Assembly (NCBI GenBank): GCA_013396635.1
Contig: WBMW01005487.1
Span: 449,809 to 513,808, forward strand
Direction: 5' to 3'
DNA length: 64,000 bases
Source of the DNA: Penelope pileata
Lineage: Eukaryota; Chordata; Aves; Galliformes; Cracidae
The notes beneath the pieces were generated by a model. The model did not search any database. It had not been told where the DNA came from and was given only the letters and a program-made list of their open reading frames with translations. Shown one piece after another: positions 38,903 to 48,700 of the stretch; position 1 is the first letter of the stretch, and every line of letters starts with the position of its first letter. The translations under genes were made by a program, and so were the position numbers.

Positions 38903-40296
38903 CCGGAATGAGACTATGGTATTTGCTAAAATGCTGTGCTCAAAAATTGCTTCAAGCAGGTGTGACACTGAAGAGTTTTACAGACAGTTGTGAAGGTAAC
39001 CAAACATAGTCCCCAACCAGTGTATGGGCTGGGCACGAGTGGCTGGGGGAGTGCTGCCCAGAGGTCTGAGCGTGGGGATGTCTGCATGCTTCTGTCATTG
39101 TGCAGCAGTGTGCCAGGCAGCCTGACTCAGTCTTTGCACCTGATAATTTTCTTTCTTAGCTGCAGAAGTGATGAAGGAGCATTCTGCTGCTTAGATGCTC
39201 TGCGGTGTTCTCTCTCCACTTCAGAGCTGTAAGAGAATCTTATTTGTGTTATCAAAATAAGGCAGCACTCAGAGGATAATCTCAGAAAGACCAGGAAATA
39301 AAGACTGTGGGTATTTTCCAAGAGCAGGTTAGAATACCTATAGCTGAAAGGGAACGAACAGCTTGATTCCTTGAGCACGTCCTTTATTGCTCTGTCATTC
39401 TCTGGGAACATTAGGGACTGTGTTGAAGAAGCTGCATCAGTTTCAGATGTTATGCACCTCATTAATCAAAACACATCCTTTTGGAAGGCAGTTGATTGCA
39501 GCTTAGGCACAGAAGTGCTTACACCTCAGCATCCCTACTGCCTAGATAGGAAAAAAGTAGAGGAAAAAGACCTTTAATGCTATTGCTGGCTTAGTTTACA
39601 TTATCTAATCTAGAGGAACACTTGAAAATTGAGATTTATTTCCCCAGAAAAACAGAAGTTGTGATGAAAAGAATAATATTAAATAATATTTGTACCAGGT
39701 AGCTTCTCTAAAGAGTATTTCAAATGAGTCATGGCCAGTCTAGGTTGTGCCAGGAGGTGGGAGGAGAAGAGGAGCAGGTGAGTGCTTCAGAGAAAGGATT
39801 CGAGAGAGAGCAGGCACACAAAGACGAGGAAGCCTGTGCTGTCTGTGCACGGTGCAGTCTCTGCTGATGCTGTGTTCCCTTAAGTAGAGCTTAAGTAGCA
39901 TCCTGCTGCTTTAAGTGGCAGAGCTACCTTGGGTCCGTGACAAGGGACTCCTGGGGGGAAAGGTGAGCATCTGCTTAAGAAAGCACAAGTGCAGAGGTTC
40001 TCAGGGAACCAGTGAGGATTTCCTCACTGCTTGCAGTAGGCGCTCGTTGCCTGTGTTTAGCTGCTGCCTGTCTGCAGAGTTCACATGGTATGATTTAAAT
40101 GTATAACACAACAGGCTGGAAAGCTGCATCTACCGAGCCCATGCAAAAAATATGCACAAACACTCTTACATGGCTAAACAGATTCTTCGTTGAACTCCAC
40201 TGGTTTCAAAGGCTTTACGTTAGGAAGTGACTGGACCAAGTTAATCAATCAAAGAGCTTCTTAAGCATTAGGGAATAAACAGCCATTCCCAAAGAA

Positions 40297-40314
40297 GGGC
40301 AGGGCAGGGCAGGG
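40297..40314 (+). repeat. (GGGCA)n array forming a canonical G-quadruplex motif
   Basis: Four G3 tracts separated by two-base CA loops (GGGCAGGGCAGGGCAGGG) about 1.7 kb upstream of the HCN4 start codon on the coding strand. The motif meets the usual G3/loop 1-7 definition. A regulatory role is inference. Confidence 0.85.
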
Positions 40315-40379
40315 CTGATTGCTGCCTCTTTTCTTCCTTCTCTCCAAAACAGCAAAAGGTAGGGAAAAGCCTGATTTTA

Positions 40380-40634
40380 GCTTTTTCTCCGTGGCCTCTG
40401 CTGCATGCGGCGCGTGGCAGCCAGCAGCAGCAGGCAGGAGGATTCCCACCGGAGCTCCTGCCCACGGGGCCGGCTGGAAGCGTGGCAGGAAGCGCTGACT
40501 CAGAGCCCACGCAAAGTGGGGGCTTCCCCGTGTGCCAGGGGAGAGTCCATGCGCCGCATCGCAGTCCCGCACACCCCTGCCCAGCCCAGCCTCCCTCGTT
40601 CCGGTAGGGGAGCTCTTGGAGATGCTGCTTGCGG
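40380..40634 (+). promoter_or_regulatory. GC-rich upstream flank of HCN4, possible distal promoter element
   Basis: Base composition changes abruptly from AT-rich to GC-rich with many CpGs here, 1.4-1.65 kb before the HCN4 start codon. It includes GCGGCGCGTGG-like sequence, CGGGGCCGG, and an exact AP-1 core TGACTCA at 40496-40502. It could be an outlying part of the HCN4 CpG island or a separate upstream start site. No TATA box is apparent. The boundaries are judged by eye. Confidence 0.4.
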
Positions 40635-40683
40635 TTTTTTTTTTTTTTTTTTTTTTTTTTATTTGTTTTGTGTGGTTTTTTTN
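40635..40683. repeat. Poly-T tract with one undetermined base
   Basis: Twenty-six consecutive T, then a mixed T-rich stretch, ending with an N at 40683. The unknown base next to a homopolymer suggests poor read quality, so tract length and the nearby frame are unreliable. Confidence 0.9.
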
Positions 40684-41170
40684 ACTTTTGCGGCTCCAGC
40701 CCCTCAGGGGAGAAGTAGTACCGTTTTGCTTGTCTAACGGCAAGCAAGCCAGCAAGGAAGAGAACCTTCCAAACCTTGGGTGGTAGCAAACACAATGGGC
40801 TTCCCAGCAGGCAAACTTCTGCCAGAGGAGACAGGCACTCCCCAGCCCCTGCTTTGCATGCAAGTGCGATTTTCAAGGTGAACTGATACTTTTCCTTTAG
40901 GTTTGGGTTTGCCCCTTCCCTACATCTTCACCAGAAAACCTGCGGCAAAGCAGCCACAACTCCAGAAGAAGAAAGGCATTCAAGCATCTAAGAGAAAAAG
41001 GAATCTTGCTCCTATTATTTTTACGACGCTGCTATTTTTAAATTCACAGCTGCCCGTAGTTCTTGTTGTTCAACCTCGGGCAGCATCAAGCCGGGCGCTC
41101 GCTCAGCCGACGCGGAGGCAGCTGAGCGCTGGGCAGCGGCTCCGCAATGCCCGCGCGTCGCAGCCCGGCA

Positions 41171-41250
41171 GCGGTGCGGTGCGGTGCGGCGCGGTGCGGT
41201 GCGGTGCGGTGCGGTGCGGTGCGGTGCGGTGCGGTGCGGTGCGGTGCGGT
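41171..41250. repeat. (GCGGT)16 pentanucleotide array
   Basis: Sixteen consecutive five-base units, fifteen GCGGT and one variant GCGGC (unit four, 41186-41190). It lies about 0.8 kb upstream of the HCN4 start codon inside CpG-rich sequence. Each unit carries a CpG and a GG pair, so the array could be methylated and could form two-tier G-quadruplexes or slipped structures. It is a strong candidate for length polymorphism. Confidence 0.97.
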
Positions 41251-41361
41251 GGGCGCTGACAGCCGCACACACCCTTGGCAGCCAGACGTTGCCCTTTTAA
41301 GAAGCCCGGGTGCTGGCTCAGGTAGGCAGAGCCTGAGTGCAGTAGTCGCTCCTATGGCAAC

Positions 41362-41366
41362 CCAAT
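41362..41366 (+). promoter_or_regulatory. CCAAT box upstream of HCN4
   Basis: CCAAT within GGCAACCCAATAGAATGGG. This is the NF-Y core in a CpG-rich promoter context. Function is inferred from position only. Confidence 0.4.
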
Positions 41367-41789
41367 AGAATGGGATCGCTTCATGAATATTCCCAGGAGC
41401 AGGGGCTGCATGAGGAATAAGTGATGACAGTGATGTAAGCAAGCAGTGGCTGCTGCAGGTTGCAGTTCATTGTGTTATTGGCCGGCAGGTTGAGGAGTTT
41501 GAGGCACCCGGGCTTGCGCTTCGCTTTCCGGAGGATGTCTGCCCGCCCGGAGACACGGCACATTTGCATCTCGAAGCCAACATGGCAAGGCTGCTGCCAC
41601 TGCCGCCCTGCCTCGCCTGCCAGCCGGGAGCGCGCGGCTCTCCTCTAGACTTCTTGCCCGGCGCGCTGGATCTGAGCAGACAGGGATTGCAGTAGCACTC
41701 ACCAAGGGGAGGCAAGCAGCAAGTAGCCAAATCGGGACAAGGGAGGAGAGCGGGGGGCTTTTTTGCCTTCCGTCTTTTTTTTTTTTTTT

Positions 41790-41811
41790 NNNNNNNNNNN
41801 NNNNNNNNNNN
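41790..41811. other. Assembly gap (22 N) inside a poly-T tract
   Basis: Twenty-two Ns are flanked on both sides by long T runs, with 15 or more T on each side. The true distance is unknown, and the gap may hide more than homopolymer. It falls in the presumed HCN4 leader or proximal promoter. Open frames that run across it are not meaningful. Confidence 0.98.
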
Positions 41812-41841
41812 TTTTTTTTTTTTTTTTCCCTTCCGTTCTGG

Positions 41842-41892
41842 ATGCAGAACCCGTGCTTTGATGCAGAGCCTGTGGATGCCACAGCCGGGTAA
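41842..41892 (+). other. Upstream ORF 1 in the HCN4 leader (16 codons plus stop)
   Basis: ATG at 41842 opens a short peptide beginning MQNPCFDAEP and stops at TAA 41890-41892, 134 bases before the HCN4 ATG. Its start context is weak (C at -3 of TCTGG-ATG-C). It can act only if the transcript includes this region. Translation is inference. Confidence 0.3.
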
Positions 41893-41932
41893 GGAGATGA
41901 CACACCAGTCTCTGGTCCCTCCTGCCCCTTGA
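41861..41932 (+). other. Upstream ORF 2 overlapping uORF 1 (23 codons plus stop)
   Basis: ATG at 41861, beginning MQSLWMPQPG, in a different frame from uORF 1 and overlapping it, ending at TGA 41930-41932. Two overlapping uORFs that both end before the main start are a common arrangement for damping translation. Whether they are transcribed here is not known. Confidence 0.3.
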
Positions 41933-42026
41933 GCTGGGGGCAGGGGCCCGAGGCAGTGACGCTTCCCCTCCCTGAGCAGAGCCGGGGGTCCCTCCCTCCA
42001 CCTGAGCAGCAGCAGCGCCCGCGGCC

Positions 42027-42730
42027 ATGGACAAGCTGCCCCCCTCCATGCGCAAGAGGCTCTACAGCCTGCCCCAGCAGATAGGACCCAAGGCGTCGAT
42101 CATGGACGAGGAGGAAGACAGCGACAAGGACACCCGGAGGAAAAGCATCAGGCTCAAACCGCTGCCTTCGCCCTCTGCTGGGAGCACCCGGGCGCTCGGG
42201 GGAGACCCCGGCAGAGGGGGGGACCCCAGCCTCCTGGAGACAGAGGCGGGCAGCAAGGGCGCCAAGACCAGCACCAACGGGGACTGCCGCCGCTTCAAAG
42301 GGAGCCTGTCCTCGCTGACCAGCAGGCACCTCCACGACGCGGCCGAGGAGAAGAGGCTGATCGGCGGCGAAGGGGAGCCGGCCTCCCCCGGCGAGGACAG
42401 GAGCCCCTCTGGCAGTGCGGAGACGGAGCAGGGACTGCCGGCGCCCCCTCCGCCAGCCTCCCCCCCGGAGCCCCAGCAGCAGCCCCCCCGGGCTTGCTCC
42501 TCTACCTCCATCAAGGTGGAAGGAGTTGGAGGGTGCGACCAGATCACCCCGGATGAGGAGCAGAGGCTGGGCCAAGCTGGGTTCATGCAGAGGCAGTTCG
42601 GGGCCATGCTCCAGCCGGGGGTCAACAAATTCTCCTTGAGGATGTTTGGCAGCCAGAAGGCCGTGGAGAGGGAGCAGGAAAGGGTTAAGTCTGCTGGGTT
42701 CTGGATCATCCATCCCTACAGCGACTTCAG
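42027..42730 (+). CDS. HCN4: HCN4 coding exon 1 (hyperpolarisation-activated cyclic nucleotide-gated channel 4), N-terminal part only
   Basis: HCN4 is the main pacemaker (If) channel: a tetrameric Na+/K+ channel of the plasma membrane, opened by hyperpolarisation and tuned by cAMP, important in sinoatrial node and some neurons. This exon gives 234 full codons plus two bases. It opens MDKLPPSMRKRLYSLPQQ, a signature of HCN4. It then has an acidic DEEED stretch, a PKA-type RRKS site (residues 37-40), the block STNGDCRRFKGSL (about 82-94), a low-complexity Pro/Gln/Ser stretch (about 130-160), and the HCN domain (about 184-235) with GFMQRQFGAMLQPGVNKFSL and AGFWIIHPYSDF. The start has a strong context (GCGGCCATGG). 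The exon stops at CAG|GTACAA in phase 2, just before transmembrane segment S1. The six membrane segments, pore and cyclic-nucleotide domain must lie in later exons beyond the window. From memory, the mammalian N-terminus is some 25-30 residues longer, mostly in the low-complexity part. Confidence 0.97.
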
Positions 42731-42736
42731 GTACAA
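42731..42736 (+). other. Splice donor of HCN4 exon 1
   Basis: CAG|GTACAA at the point where similarity to HCN4 ends. The frame stays open to 43007, but the read-through peptide loses all HCN4 similarity at once, so this GT is the natural exon end. The Arg codon is split after its second base. Confidence 0.9.
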
Positions 42737-45700
42737 TCTCCCCTTCCTGTCCCGCTCAGAACCACCTGGCCTGCCCCTTCCCCTTCCCTGTCCAGCTCAG
42801 ACCTCTGCACAGAGCACACACCCAGAGCTAACTTTCCTTGCTAATTTCCTTGTCAGTGCAGCGGGAGGACACATCCAAGATCTGCTCCAGTCAAACAATC
42901 TGCAAGTTTCATTTATACCTAATCTTAATTTCAGTGTCCACATGCTATTATTAATTTTAAATGGTGTTTTTAAACCAACAGACGTCTCTCATTTTGGCTG
43001 TTTCTAAGGGAAAGCCTCTCCATAGTCCATAGTGTAGATGGGGAAAAATGTTCCCACCTGATGCACAACTCTATAAAAGCACAGTATCTGCAGCTTTACT
43101 CCTCCATCTCCAGCTCAAACCCGGTGGTCTGCCTGGGGAATGTTTCATTTCCTGTTTTAACACCTCAGAGTCCTCTCCCTTCTCCTTCCCTAAGAGTTAG
43201 GGAACGCAGCTGCTACCGCTGCCGTTCTGCGCTGCTCCTTACCGCAGCATCGCTGCTCAGGAATTGGTATGTGCAGAGGAGAGTTGCATCCATTGCAAAG
43301 GAACTTGAGACCTTCAGAGTCTTACAGACAAAGATTTGCTCTTTTGCATTTGCAGATCCCTATCTGCAAAGCTGATTTGGATAGAGAATGGTTAACTTTG
43401 TCTTTGTGAGAGGAATGGCTTTCTTTCACTCAGATAGCAGCATTTCCATGGAGGTTAATGAGGAAGTTAACTTGTAAGCAGTACGGCCAATTTTTGTATA
43501 GTTCCAGTCACACAGCTGGAGGGGTTGTGTTTGGGTATTTCTGAGTAAAGTATTGTCTGCTGCACAGGTGAATTGTCCTCTGCAATATGTATGCAAAGTA
43601 CTGCAATCAATAATTAATTACTTAGTGCAATCAATGGCTAAGGTCTATTGCTTCAACTTTAATTACAACTGGCTTACATCTCACATTTAAAAGCACACAG
43701 TAGAAGAACATTATTCAAACACATATCTATCAAACTACATGGTTTTATTGAATTCTTGGATTCTTAAAGAAACATTGCATCACTCCCTAAAATACAGTTA
43801 GCAACAGAATTGAAGGGAGGAGTTGCAGGATGGATTTGGGTTGGGTTTGAGTGCCCAGTGACAGAAACCTCTTGGCACTTCCTTTTGGAGATGGGAGCAG
43901 CAGTTCACACGCTGAGAAGGTTCAGGACTGGCACTGAACAGATTCCTTGATGCTTGCTTGGATTAGCAAACGTTACTAGAAGGCTGTATGAAGTGGAAGG
44001 CTGCACTGTCGCTTAGATTCAGTGCAGTGAAGTGTCCCAGGCGTACAGGGTGAGCTGGTGAGGGTTTCCTGTAGCTACATCGTGATACGTCGTCTTGGTA
44101 CAATCTTATTCAAACCCAAGTTGGAAGGAGCATAACATTGCCTTGCTGCTGTGACTGGTCACGTAGTACCTCACAAACACAGAGAAATGTGGGAGTGTTT
44201 AGCCTTAGAAAGAACAAAGCCAATTGCGTTCTCTTGGCTACAGATCTTTGTGTATTTGCCACAAGCGTGGAGTTTGACTGCTGTGCTTTCTTGGGTTATT
44301 CTAGCAAAGTGTTCCCTGTGTCTTGCAGCTTAAAGGAATTTTGGATTTAGTCTCTGGAACATATTTGAATTTATCCAAAAGCAGTCTTCAGTTTGTATAT
44401 ATTTTATGTATCTACACAGTGGATTTGTGCCCTTCCATCTCTAAGTTTCCAGCACAGAACCAGACTGGCAAACTTAGTGGAAGGTTTGTAGCACTAGCTG
44501 AGGCAGCCACCTTGCCCAAGGTGAGATGGTCCTACGAGTGTATTTGTGGATTCCTCAGGAAGCAGTGCTCATTCTTTAAAATGGCACAGCAAGTTCTGAG
44601 GCACATTCTTATTTGTGAGGGACTTGGCTATGGGGCCGCTCCTCACCTTGCACAAAGGAAAGAAACACGCAGGCAAGCCGGGCTCTCCCAAGCCAGGTGA
44701 ACGTACAGAGTCTGCTTACACCCAGACATTCGCATGCATGCACTTAGGTATGCATGTGTGGCTTGTTGGTATCAATAATAAAATCCTCTGCAGTGTAGCT
44801 TTGTGTTTGTGCAGAGAAAGCAAATCAGTGGGATGTCTGTACCCTGGTGCAAGACACCGTGTGCTTGGTGTTAGATTCCAGGCAGGCTGATACCTGGCCA
44901 GCTTGTGTTCCTTCTGAGTTGGTGCTAGAAGCCTAGCACACAAATCTGTGCTTTCTGTCTCCTACAACATCAGGTGGGGCCATGGTAGTGATTGTGCAGA
45001 GACATCCGAAGAGCCCAGAAGTTGGATGCACTGTTGTATGGTCAGTATGTGCATTTTCTGGGGAACTTTATTCAGCCCTGTTTCTCAGTCATTTGCAGCA
45101 TATCTGCTTGAGTATGACTGCCACTTAGAGAAAATGCATGGACTTCCATGAAAAATAATCAATGGCTGCATTGAAGGAGAAGAGTGGGAGCTTTCTTGTC
45201 TTCTCTTCAGGTTTTATATTCCCTCCTTCTGAGTGCTACTGAAGCATCTCTCCTGGAAACAACCTATGAATATGAACAATGTTTCCTGACCTCTGAAATG
45301 CAGCAGATTGCACCAAGGAGCAGATACTATCAAAATACTTGCAAGAGCTGTATCCTTGACCCAAAGGACTCTTGTTCTGCACTTTGCAAATCGCACAGTG
45401 CAATGCTGGTTGCTCCTTGCTGTAGGTGGGTGCAGACTGTGGAGCATTGGGATGTTATGAGTGGCGTGAGTCTCCATTACCCTGTACTTTGCCTAGTCAC
45501 CCAGGCTGTGCAGTAGCATTCAGTGTACAAGTTTCAAGTTATTGAATACTGAGCCCCAGATCTTGTTTCCTATGGTTTTGGAGAAATCAGCTTCACCTCT
45601 GAGAGCGAGGAGCATCTCCAGGCATTTCACTCGAGCTCCAGACCTCATGGCTCCTGTCTAAGTACAGCTCAGGAGATGAACTTGTGAGTTGAACACTTCA

Positions 45701-48700
45701 TCCCGCATTCGTGGAGCTTGGTTCTGCTGTGAAATTACGTGCTGCGTAGTTCTTGTAGCTTTGTGGAGGTATTTTCCTTCGTGCTATGCGAGAGGCGTTG
45801 CAGTTTTAGAATAGAACGGAGGCTTTCATCATAGTCTCATTAAATTATCATTTTAGCATCTAGTATAGCTAATTCCGGTGGAAAATCTATGACCCTCGAA
45901 GAGGAGAGCAAATTAATATAGATTAAGGCTCTGTTGATGTCTGCTTTTACTCCATTGTGAGGGGAAAAGACACCAAATGACCTTTATAAAAACCGGAGTC
46001 GGTGGCCCTGAGCACTCCTGGCTTGTTCTGGAAGTGCTTAAAAGGGGTCTCAGCAATTCCTAAGGGAAGTAACAGTACCGGCTCCTGTTCTGGGGTTCAG
46101 ATGGGCGTGCTAGTGACTCGAGTTTATTTGCATCTGTGGTTGATGGCACATCAGTGCAGAGCCCAAGTTTATGTCCTAGATCAAGATTTATCGGAGATTT
46201 TTTCGGTGGGTAAATAGAATTGTAATTTATTGCCTAGAGGAAGCATTGATCCAGCACAATTGGTTTAATAAAAAAATTCCAGCCAAACAATGATCTATCT
46301 AGCTTGTAGTTGACTGAAGCATATTGGTTGGAGCTGCTATCCAGAATTGCTTGCAAAACAGTGTAGCATGCTGCCTTTAGGAGGGCTGGAGAACAGATAC
46401 ACTATCTGAAGGACCAAAATAGTCCAAACAGTGGATGTAAATAGAATGACACATTATTCACTGCCCGGTAATCCATTAGGTTCTTCACAGGAAAAAGAAG
46501 CTCCTGCTTGAAAGCAGTGGAAAATATTCCACTCTGTAATGATCCTAGCTTCAGATTTTGGAATTTTTCTTTCTCCCTTTCTTGGAATATTTGTCTGCAA
46601 ACCGACCCCTTTGTTCGTTTGCTCCCTCTGGCAGGGAAAGCTTGGGAGCATGGGGAGGTTTCTGCAGCACCCAAAGAAGTAGATGTGGAGGTGCAATGTA
46701 TAAGGTAGGGGAACTTCTGAAGAACAAAATCATTTGCACCCCTTCATTCTGGTGCAGACCTCTGAGCAGTGTCAATCAGCTGCCTTCCCTGGGGACCCAG
46801 TGGGGCTTGGTAATTGCAGTACGGGACCCAATAGCACGGGTGGGACTGAGCAAAAAAGGGGAGGATGCGTGTTTCACTTTTCCACCCTTCTGAAAAGAAG
46901 TGATTTACAGAGTGTTTCAGGGAATGCTGCTCTGTCTGTGGAGATTGTTTTCATTCGTAAGCCTTTCGCTATTTTGGTAGGAGGGTAAATAACTTGTGAA
47001 GCATGCAGCCTGCTCGCTGACTTCAGCAGTTCCCTGCGGTGGGCGTTGCGTGTCCCTCTCCCAGACAATCCTGCCCTTTTCTCTACCTGCTGCCCAGGGT
47101 GCTGCTGCTGGGCCTGCCTTCGTGCCTGGCCACATACAGAGGCTGCCCACGACGGCAAACTCTGATCTTGTGACTTGCCCACTGCTCTCAGCAAAGTAAA
47201 ATGAAAGCTGGCCATTGTGTCAGCCTTCTGTACTGCCCGCTGACAGTCTGGTTTGCTGAAACGAGGGAGAGGCATCAGTAGCAGAAGCTGTGCCAGTCGT
47301 TAGAAACAGCAATAAGTGCAAATCAGGCACAGGTTTATTGGTGGGCAGCTCACATATTTGGCTCTCTGTTTTTCTTGCCTCGCAATGGCGTGGGGAGGCA
47401 CTAGCTGAGGAGGGGAGATGCTCTCCTGAAGCCTGCTCTTGCCGTCTCTGCTGCAGCTAACTTTCCTGCCAGTTCCCAGGGCGTTTTTGCTGGAGCAGAA
47501 CATGGGGATCCAAGCAGGAATCATATGAAGGATAATCCAAATCCTGCTGAACAGCATGGCTTAGGCTTCTGTTGTCTTCAGTGGACTGTGAATCAGCCTG
47601 CAGGAGGGGAAACATGGTTTTGTGACTACGAACAAAGGGGACCAAGCTGGTGCAGACGTACTTCCCGTGTCCTTGGGCAAGCCACCACAGGCTCCGTGCC
47701 CTGCTTCCCCTGTTGTGAGGCAGAGGAGAAAAGACCCCAGGCTAGGGGATCGTGGTGGGGATATAGGCATCTGTATGAGACATGCCCAGGTGCTGCAGAC
47801 AGCAGCAGTTGGAAACAGGAAGGCCTCAGTAAATGGAGCCCCTCAGTGTATTACCAGAATGTGGTTTAAGAGCTTAATTATATAATATTAGAGTATTTTT
47901 GTATATGTTCATGTACTGAAAATGAGATGGAAGAATATGAATAAATACTAACGCAAACATTGAGGTTTAGGGAAATGCCATGATTAAGATCTCCTGCACA
48001 AACTCAGTTCAGATCTTTTGTGCCAATGTCTGCTGCTAGATGAACGCGTTATCTCTTCCTCAGAAGCCCATGCCTCATTCAGTGCACACGGGCATGGCTG
48101 TTCCTTTCTGAAAAGCCATTTAACGTTTTCTCCATCTCCCTGTAAGACATCATACAGTATTTATTTCATCTTGTTCAGGCCCTAGTCTGAAAAAACAGGG
48201 GTGGGGGGGAGGCTTGGCACTTGCAAAATATTCAACTATGATAGCAATAAATGTTCGGTTCACTTCCTGACACCTTGGCTAGAGAACTGATGTTGTCATC
48301 CTCAGTTTGTAGTGAGGTGACAGAGCCTCACAGACAGTAGGGTTAAGAACATTCATTAACTTGGGGCAGGCAGCTTCAGGCCCTATTTTGTGGAGGACGT
48401 AGCGTTACACTGCATACCTTGTGTCCAGAGCTCAGCCTCTGGGATGCCTGGGAAGGAGTCGGGCATTGCTGCGGCCCGGGAGACAAAGGCACCGAGGTGC
48501 TGTCTGCCTGCTGCAGAGTAACTGGTTCCTTTAGAGGAATGGGACATTCAGATTTGCGCTGTTTGTTAGACTTGCCTGGGGAGCAGCCAGTCTGAGAAAG
48601 AGGCATGCCAATCCCACCCACTCTCTTCCCAAGCCTCCAATATTTGTTAGCTCATCTGTTGTTATACTAAACAAACAAAAAAAAAAAACAAAAAAACCCA

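Larger units (their letters stand above)
31661..40296. other. Gene-poor sequence upstream of HCN4
   Basis: No exon is recognised. Contents are a duplicated 20-bp block (32632-32672), a short AC repeat near 33749, a 15-base T run at 34842, a CR1 tail (35811-35895) and a T-rich tract (38877-38902). The stretch 36480-36850 is unique, AT-rich and free of recognisable repeats, and is a reasonable place to look for a conserved noncoding element. Confidence 0.55.
41085..42026 (+). promoter_or_regulatory. HCN4: HCN4 CpG-island promoter and 5' untranslated region
   Basis: This GC- and CpG-rich block directly precedes the HCN4 start codon and runs on into the exon. It contains the (GCGGT)16 array (41171-41250), a CCAAT box (41362-41366) preceded by TATGGCAAC, which resembles an RFX-type half-site, a T-rich segment holding the assembly gap, and two short upstream ORFs. 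No convincing TATA box was seen, as is usual for CpG-island promoters. The transcription start cannot be placed by eye; the uORFs matter only if it lies upstream of 41842. HCN4 transcription in the heart is known to depend on distal enhancers as well, so this block is probably only the core promoter. Confidence 0.55.

Noticed and set aside
40261..40876. Two roughly 200-codon minus-strand frames upstream of HCN4
   Set aside because: Both depend on a poly-T tract read as poly-Lys and cross an undetermined base; they overlap each other in different frames.
40903..41272. Repetitive Cys-Gly-Ala-Val-Arg and His-Arg-Thr-Ala-Pro frames
   Set aside because: They are translations of the (GCGGT)n array, not proteins.
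41475..42713. A 412-codon minus-strand open frame opposite HCN4 exon 1
   Set aside because: It is antisense to a GC-rich exon that lacks stop codons by composition, and it runs through the 22-N gap. The protein is low complexity with no family similarity.
42731..43007. Read-through of HCN4 exon 1 as a longer coding sequence
   Set aside because: Similarity to HCN4 ends exactly at a consensus donor; the following peptide is intron-like. An intron-retention isoform cannot be excluded but has no support here.
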